Of a stretch of DNA of 10,300 bases, positions 5,962 to 10,300 are shown one piece after another. A program made the position numbers and the translations under genes. Each line of letters begins with the position of its first letter. Positions within the stretch are counted from its first letter, which is position 1. Below the pieces are notes generated by a model that searched no databases, was not told the origin of the DNA, and was given only the letters and a program-made list of their open reading frames with translations. This DNA comes from Paracoccaceae bacterium (GTDB lineage Bacteria; Pseudomonadota; Alphaproteobacteria; Rhodobacterales; Rhodobacteraceae), in the NCBI GenBank assembly GCA_002746395.1, contig NVXA01000002.1, forward strand, positions 99,656-109,955, given 5' to 3'.

Positions 5962-6825
5962 ATGAAAATCTCAAACCTGCATCGCTTTGTGCAAATAGCC
6001 GCAACCGCTACGGTTGCTTTTGGGTTGGCGTCAATTGCCACTGCCCAAGACAACGATAAGCTTGTTGTTAATGGTGAAATCGAAATGGTTACTCGTACGG
6101 CAGCTCCGTCGTATATAGATGGTATCGATGAAATCATTTCCGGCTGGAATTTTCGTACAGACGAAACGCAAGCTCTACAAATGGATGACTTCGACAACTC
6201 CGGCATGCTCGGTGTTGATGCCGCTCAAGAAGCGTGGGATACGGTTCAGGGACCTGAGCAAAAATCCTGCGCTACTTGTCACGGAAATGTATCCAGCATG
6301 GTAGGTGTTCGCACCGTCATGCCAAAATACAACGAAGAAGCCGCTGATCTTTGGACACTTGAAGACTACATTAATAATTGTCGCACAGAGCGTCAAAATG
6401 TCGAGCCATGGGGTTACACAAGTGGCCCGATGACCAACATGTCAGCTCTGATTTCCGTTCAGTCTCGCGGCATGCCAATGAATGTAGCCATAGATGGTCC
6501 GGCAGCACCGTTCTGGGAAGCAGGTAAAGAACTGTATTACACCCGAACTGGTGTTCTCGAGCTTTCCTGTGCCTCTTGTCACGAGCAAAGTGCAGGCCTG
6601 CGCATCCGTGCTGATCACCTTTCGCAAGGCCAGATCAACGGTTTCCCGACGTATCGTTTGAAAAATGCGAAGCTTAACGGCATTCACGCGCGTTTCAAAG
6701 GGTGTGTTCGTGACACCAAAGCCGAGACCTACAAACCAGGTGGCCCGGAATTTCACGCACTGGAGCTGTATGTAGCTTCACGCGGAAACGGCCTATCGGT
6801 TGAAGGACCATCGGTACGCAACTAA
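5962..6825 (+). CDS. soxA: SoxA, di-heme cytochrome c subunit of SoxAX
   Basis: A 287-residue periplasmic L-cysteine S-thiosulfotransferase subunit; with SoxX it joins thiosulfate to the SoxY arm. Two heme motifs are present: SCATCHGNV (C103, C106, H107) and SCASCHEQS (C203, C206, H207). So this is the di-heme form found in Paracoccus and Rhodovulum. C248 in RFKGCVRDT matches the active-site cysteine that ligates the catalytic heme as a persulfide. C140 in NNCRTE is the expected ligand of the other heme. The signal peptide ends near ASIATA, about residue 27. I chose the ATG at 5962 because GGGGAGGA at 5944-5951 is its ribosome binding site. An in-frame ATG at 5935 would translate through that site and spoil the signal peptide start. 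A structured spacer separates it from soxB. Confidence 0.97.
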   Translation: MKISNLHRFVQIAATATVAFGLASIATAQDNDKLVVNGEIEMVTRTAAPSYIDGIDEIISGWNFRTDETQALQMDDFDNSGMLGVDAAQEAWDTVQGPEQKSCATCHGNVSSMVGVRTVMPKYNEEAADLWTLEDYINNCRTERQNVEPWGYTSGPMTNMSALISVQSRGMPMNVAIDGPAAPFWEAGKELYYTRTGVLELSCASCHEQSAGLRIRADHLSQGQINGFPTYRLKNAKLNGIHARFKGCVRDTKAETYKPGGPEFHALELYVASRGNGLSVEGPSVRN

Positions 6826-6881
6826 CCAGTCTGGCCCCGATTAATTTCGGGGCCTAACATCCTGTTCGTTTCGGGGTTAGT
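6821..6881 (+). other. Nested fold-back structure over the soxA stop codon and soxA-soxB spacer
   Basis: Outer arms ACTAACC (6821-6827, containing the soxA TAA) and GGTTAGT (6875-6881) are exact reverse complements. They enclose a perfect 8-bp GC-rich hairpin, GGCCCCGA (6833-6840) and TCGGGGCC (6847-6854), with loop TTAATT. A second copy of TCGGGG (6871-6876) could pair with the same CCCCGA arm, so two mutually exclusive folds are possible. No T-run follows the hairpin. It looks more like an mRNA 3' stabiliser or attenuator that sets soxXYZA above soxBCD than a simple terminator. Confidence 0.6.
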
Positions 6882-6888
6882 GTCGGTC

Positions 6889-6903
6889 AGCTTTTATTAA
6901 GCT
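6889..6903. repeat. Short inverted repeat upstream of soxB
   Basis: AGCTT-TTATT-AAGCT, a 5-bp repeat 34 bases before the soxB start and outside the larger fold-back structure. It is weak and may be chance in AT-rich sequence. Confidence 0.3.
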
Positions 6904-6937
6904 TACTCATTCTTACCCAAAAACCTGGAGACTACTT

Positions 6938-8632
6938 ATGATTTCCCGCCGTGACTTTCTTCAAGCCTCAGTGGCCGCTTCTGCAATTGTTGGTGCTTCT
7001 GGCGTTGGCAACTGGTCCAAACTGGCCGCACAGCAAACGCTTACACAAGATCAGCTGCTCGATTTTGATACGGTCGGTAATGTCACACTGATCCACATAA
7101 CCGACATTCACGCACAGCTAAAACCTGTCTATTTCCGCGAGCCTGAGATCAATCTTGGCATGGGTGCGGTTGACGGGCTGCCACCACATGTTACCGGCAA
7201 GGATTTCCTGAACCTCTTCAACATGGAGGCCGGCACGCGCGAAGCTTATGCATTGACCTATGACGACTTCACGTCACTAGCCAAAGGTTATGGTAAGATG
7301 GGCGGGATTGACCGTGTTGCCACTGTTATCAACTCCATCCGCGCCGCGCGCCCTGACGCGTTGTTGCTGGATGGCGGGGACACGTGGCAAGGTTCCTACA
7401 CTGCGCAAATGACCAATGGTCAAGATATGGTTAACGTGATGAACGCGCTTAAACCTGATGCGATGACCTCGCACTGGGAGTTCACACTGGGCATTGATCG
7501 GGTCACAGAAATTGTCGACAACGATCTGAATTTCCCGTTCCTTGGAGCCAATATTTTCGATACCGAATGGGATGAACGCGCCTACGAGCCTTACAAAATA
7601 TTTGAACGGGGCGGCGTCAAAATCGCAGTTATCGGTCAAGCCTTCCCCTATATGCCCATTGCCAATCCGGGCTGGATGTTCCCGGGCCTCAGTTTTGGTG
7701 TGCGCGAAGACAACATGGCCGAACTGGTGACCGAAGTGCGCGGTCTGGGCGCCGAGTTGGTGGTTCTACTATCGCACAATGGTTTTGATGTTGACCGAAA
7801 ACTTGCTGGCCGCGTTGACGGGATCGACGTGATCCTGACGGGACACACACACGACGCGCTACCTGAACCCGTCTTGGTCAATAACACCATGCTAATAGCG
7901 TCGGGTTCGAACGGTAAGTTCGTAACCCGTCTTGATTTGGATGTACGCGACGGCGAGGTCAAAGGTTTCAACCACAAACTTATCCCGATCTTCTCCGATG
8001 TTATTCAAGCCGATCCGATGATTGCTAAGCTGATCGACGCACAGCGCGCCCCCTTTGAGGACCAGCTAAGCGAAGTAATAGGCAAGACCGACAGCCTTCT
8101 TTATCGCCGTGGTAATTTCAACGGCACATGGGATGATCTGATTTGTAACGCCCTGATTGAAGAGCGCGAAGCGGACATTGCACTGTCCCCCGGTTTCCGT
8201 TGGGGGCCATCCTTGCTGCCAGGTAATGACATCACCCGCGAGGATATTTTTAATGCGACAGGCATGAGCTATCCAGCGGCATACCGCACCGAAATGACCG
8301 GCGAGCTTATTCACACGATCATGGAGGATGTCGCAGATAACCTATTCAATCCCGACCCATATTACCAACAAGGCGGAGATATGGTGCGCGTGGGCGGCAT
8401 GGGCTATTCCATCGACGTTACAAAAAAGCAAGGCGATCGGATTACAAATATGACCATGCTCAACACAGGCGAGCAAGTCGAACCGTCAAAAACTTACGTT
8501 GTCGCTGGCTGGGCATCCGTGAACGAAGGTACCGAAGGGCCTGCGATCTGGGATGTGATGGAAAGCTACATCAAACGCAAGGGAACCGTTACGGTAGATC
8601 CGAACCAATCGGTCAAAGTAAGCGGAGCATAA
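6938..8632 (+). CDS. soxB: SoxB, thiol sulfate esterase (sulfate-releasing hydrolase)
   Basis: A 564-residue periplasmic di-manganese enzyme of the metallophosphoesterase/5'-nucleotidase superfamily. It hydrolyses sulfate from the S-thiosulfonate on the SoxY arm. The Tat signal is MISRRDFLQASVAASAIVG. Metal-site motifs come in order: HITDIHAQ (D56, H58), LLDGGDTWQGS (D148), MTSHWEFTLG (H179, the SoxB-type replacement of the usual GNHE), LLSHNGFDVD (H280) and ILTGHTHDALPEP (H303, H305). The C-terminal half (about 385-564) is the 5'-nucleotidase-type substrate domain. Length is normal for SoxB. TGGAG about 8 bases before the ATG is the ribosome binding site. It follows soxA after 112 bases and precedes soxC by 18, which fits the standard order. 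Confidence 0.97.
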   Translation: MISRRDFLQASVAASAIVGASGVGNWSKLAAQQTLTQDQLLDFDTVGNVTLIHITDIHAQLKPVYFREPEINLGMGAVDGLPPHVTGKDFLNLFNMEAGTREAYALTYDDFTSLAKGYGKMGGIDRVATVINSIRAARPDALLLDGGDTWQGSYTAQMTNGQDMVNVMNALKPDAMTSHWEFTLGIDRVTEIVDNDLNFPFLGANIFDTEWDERAYEPYKIFERGGVKIAVIGQAFPYMPIANPGWMFPGLSFGVREDNMAELVTEVRGLGAELVVLLSHNGFDVDRKLAGRVDGIDVILTGHTHDALPEPVLVNNTMLIASGSNGKFVTRLDLDVRDGEVKGFNHKLIPIFSDVIQADPMIAKLIDAQRAPFEDQLSEVIGKTDSLLYRRGNFNGTWDDLICNALIEEREADIALSPGFRWGPSLLPGNDITREDIFNATGMSYPAAYRTEMTGELIHTIMEDVADNLFNPDPYYQQGGDMVRVGGMGYSIDVTKKQGDRITNMTMLNTGEQVEPSKTYVVAGWASVNEGTEGPAIWDVMESYIKRKGTVTVDPNQSVKVSGA

Positions 8633-8650
8633 TTGGATGCGGAGGGTTAG

Positions 8651-9904
8651 ATGAGCAATAAATTCGGCCCTTCGCGCCGCAAATTTCTGGCAACAAGCCT
8701 TGCTGCCAGCGTGGCGGCCAGCGGTGCGCGCGCGGGGGCAAGTGACCCGATCATCACCGAGGTGCAACCTTGGGCGCAAGAATTGGGTAAAGGGGTGGAC
8801 GAGCGCGGTTATGGCCTGCCTTCCCCGCATGAAGCGCATGTTTTGCGTAAAAGTGTGCCTTGGTTGACGGCAGAGGACACGTCCTCGATCAACTTCACGC
8901 CGCTGCATCAACTTGACGGAATAATCACGCCCAACGGTCTAGCGTTCGAGCGCCATCATAGTGGCGTTGCTGAAATCAATCCTGCTGATTACCGTCTTAT
9001 GATTAATGGTTTGGTGGACCAACCTATGGTTTTCACCCTGCAAGACCTGATGCGTTTTCCTCGCCACAACAAGGTGTATTTTCTTGAATGCACCGCGAAT
9101 TCCGGCATGGAGTGGCGAGGGCCGCAGCTAAACGGTGTGCAGTTCACGCACGGGATGATTCACAACGTCATGTATACTGGCGTAATGCTGCGGGATGTTT
9201 TGGCCGCAGCCGGTGTGAAAACCGCTGGAAAATGGGTGTTGGCAGAAGGCGCTGATGCGGCAGGCCTTAGCCGCTCAATCCCGCTGGAAAAGGCACTGGA
9301 TGATTGCATGATCGCCTTCAAAATGAACGGCGAGGCGTTGCGTGCCGAACAAGGTTACCCCGTCCGTCTGGTTGTTCCGGGCTGGGAAGGCAACATGTGG
9401 ATCAAATGGCTTCGCAGGTTGGAGGTTGGTGACCAACCGTGGCATCACCGCGAGGAAACGGCGCGGTATACCGACTTGCTCGCCAGCGGAAATTCACGGC
9501 GCTTTACTTGGATGATGGACGCAAAATCGGTAATCACCGAACCCTCCCCCCAAGCGCCGATCTTGCATGGTAAGGGGCCGACCATAATCACGGGGCTGGC
9601 GTGGTCCGGTCAAGGGGTCATTCCGCGTGTCGATGTGACGATTGACGGCGGCGTGAATTGGCACGCTGCGCGGGTCGATGGGCCAAGCCTCGATAAATCC
9701 TTGCATCGTTTCTATTTCGAATTTGATTGGGATGGTAAGCCGCTGCTGTTGCAATCGCGCGCCCATGACACAACGGGGTATGTTCAGCCGACGAAAGACG
9801 CGCTGCGAAGTATTCGGGGCGAAGTTTCAAACTATCATAACAACGGTATCCAGACTTGGTCTGTGGAAAGTGACGGGGTGGTGGAAAATGTCGAAATTTC
9901 TTAA
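8651..9904 (+). CDS. soxC: SoxC, molybdenum subunit of sulfane dehydrogenase SoxCD
   Basis: A 417-residue periplasmic molybdopterin enzyme of the sulfite oxidase family. With SoxD it removes six electrons from the SoxY-bound sulfane sulfur, allowing complete oxidation of thiosulfate to sulfate without sulfur globules. The Tat signal is [22 protein letters not shown] (8-29), consistent with folding around Mo cofactor before export. The molybdenum-ligating cysteine is C147 in [14 protein letters not shown]. Further cofactor-domain landmarks are [22 protein letters not shown] (about 234-255) and the C-terminal dimerisation domain from about 285 ([20 protein letters not shown]). GGAGGG precedes the ATG. 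The 3' end overlaps the soxD start by 17 bases, indicating translational coupling of the two subunits. Confidence 0.97.
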   Translation: MSNKFGPSRRKFLATSLAASVAASGARAGASDPIITEVQPWAQELGKGVDERGYGLPSPHEAHVLRKSVPWLTAEDTSSINFTPLHQLDGIITPNGLAFERHHSGVAEINPADYRLMINGLVDQPMVFTLQDLMRFPRHNKVYFLECTANSGMEWRGPQLNGVQFTHGMIHNVMYTGVMLRDVLAAAGVKTAGKWVLAEGADAAGLSRSIPLEKALDDCMIAFKMNGEALRAEQGYPVRLVVPGWEGNMWIKWLRRLEVGDQPWHHREETARYTDLLASGNSRRFTWMMDAKSVITEPSPQAPILHGKGPTIITGLAWSGQGVIPRVDVTIDGGVNWHAARVDGPSLDKSLHRFYFEFDWDGKPLLLQSRAHDTTGYVQPTKDALRSIRGEVSNYHNNGIQTWSVESDGVVENVEIS

Positions 9905-10300
9905 CGCCGCGTTAATACTCATATTCATTTCTGCCCCCGCAATCGCGGGTGAAGTTGGACGCTCCGCCACACCTGAAGAGGTCGCCGCATGGGACATCGA
10001 CATCCGCCCTGATGGCCTCGGGTTACCCGAGGGTTCCGGAACTGTGGCAAACGGCGAAGGGATATTCGAGGAAAAATGCGCGGCCTGCCATGGTGATTTT
10101 GGCGAAGGCGTGGGCCGTTGGCCCGTGCTTGCAGGTGGCGTTGACACATTGACCAGTGACCGACCGCTAAAAACCGTGGGATCCTTCTGGCCTTACCTCT
10201 CAACCGTGTGGGATTACATTCACCGCGCAATGCCCTTTGGCGATGCGCAATCCTTAAGTGCTGACGAGGTTTATGCCCTGACCGCCTACATCATGTACCT
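9888..10300 (+). CDS. soxD: SoxD, cytochrome c subunit of sulfane dehydrogenase, N-terminal part (cut by window edge)
   Basis: 137 codons are visible, starting with ATG at 9888-9890 inside the end of soxC in another frame. The product opens [20 protein letters not shown], a Sec signal peptide with cleavage likely after A20. The processed part has [20 protein letters not shown] with the heme cysteines C64 and C67 and His68. [19 protein letters not shown] supplies the likely Met ligand M115. This is the electron-accepting cytochrome of SoxCD. Paracoccus SoxD has two heme domains; only the first fits in this window. The ribosome binding site is the weak GGTGGTGG within soxC, so translation is probably coupled to soxC. 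Confidence 0.93.
   Translation, partial: MSKFLNAALILIFISAPAIAGEVGRSATPEEVAAWDIDIRPDGLGLPEGSGTVANGEGIFEEKCAACHGDFGEGVGRWPVLAGGVDTLTSDRPLKTVGSFWPYLSTVWDYIHRAMPFGDAQSLSADEVYALTAYIMY

Noticed and set aside
6833-6854. Classical rho-independent terminator after soxA
   Set aside because: The stem is strong but no T-run follows, and soxB-soxC-soxD continue in the same direction with the usual sox order. It is treated as a stability or attenuation element.
1-10300. Search for insertion sequences, tRNAs, CRISPR arrays and prophage genes
   Set aside because: Nothing of this kind was seen. Genes are densely packed and all belong to pntA or the sox cluster, with no long direct or terminal repeats noticed by eye.

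Overview
The window is a canonical thiosulfate-oxidation (sox) gene cluster, cut off inside soxD at the right edge. It is preceded by an unrelated housekeeping gene, pntA. The gene order is soxT-soxR-soxS on the minus strand, divergent from soxV-W-X-Y-Z-A-B-C-D on the plus strand. This is the Paracoccus/Roseobacter type of arrangement. A complete SoxCD system (Mo-dehydrogenase plus cytochrome), a di-heme SoxA, and proton-translocating transhydrogenase next door all point to a sulfur-oxidising alphaproteobacterium, most likely Rhodobacterales. Species cannot be read from the sequence.

Layout. 1-1133 (minus): 5' part of pntA, running off the left edge. 1134-1263: spacer with a candidate pntA promoter and a possible soxT terminator. 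1264-3063 (minus): soxT (YeeE/YedE-type thiosulfate or sulfur transporter), soxR (ArsR-family repressor with two spaced cysteines) and soxS (periplasmic CPWC thioredoxin), tightly packed as one operon. 3064-3152: AT-rich divergent promoter region. 3153-4487 (plus): soxV (CcdA-type membrane electron carrier) and soxW (periplasmic CxxC thioredoxin). 4488-4646: regulatory spacer with a perfect ATTC-N8-GAAT palindrome, a second 7-bp inverted repeat and a good -35/-10 pair. 4647-6825: soxXYZA. 6826-6937: spacer with strong nested inverted repeats. 6938-10300: soxB, soxC and the N-terminal part of soxD.

How the genes work together. SoxYZ carries sulfur intermediates on the cysteine of the SoxY C-terminal GGCGG arm. 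SoxAX oxidatively couples thiosulfate to that cysteine, SoxB hydrolyses off sulfate, and SoxCD oxidises the remaining sulfane sulfur so that SoxB can act again. Electrons leave through the c-type cytochromes. SoxV takes reductant from the cytoplasm across the membrane to SoxW and SoxS, which keep the periplasmic thiols (notably SoxY) active. SoxT probably imports thiosulfate or another sulfur species, and SoxR probably senses it and represses both divergent promoters.

No unknown system was found. The items most worth checking are regulatory: a perfect SqrR/BigR-like operator upstream of soxX paired with a SoxR that has the matching two-cysteine layout, a second palindrome about 40 bp away, and an elaborate fold-back structure between soxA and soxB that overlaps the soxA stop codon.
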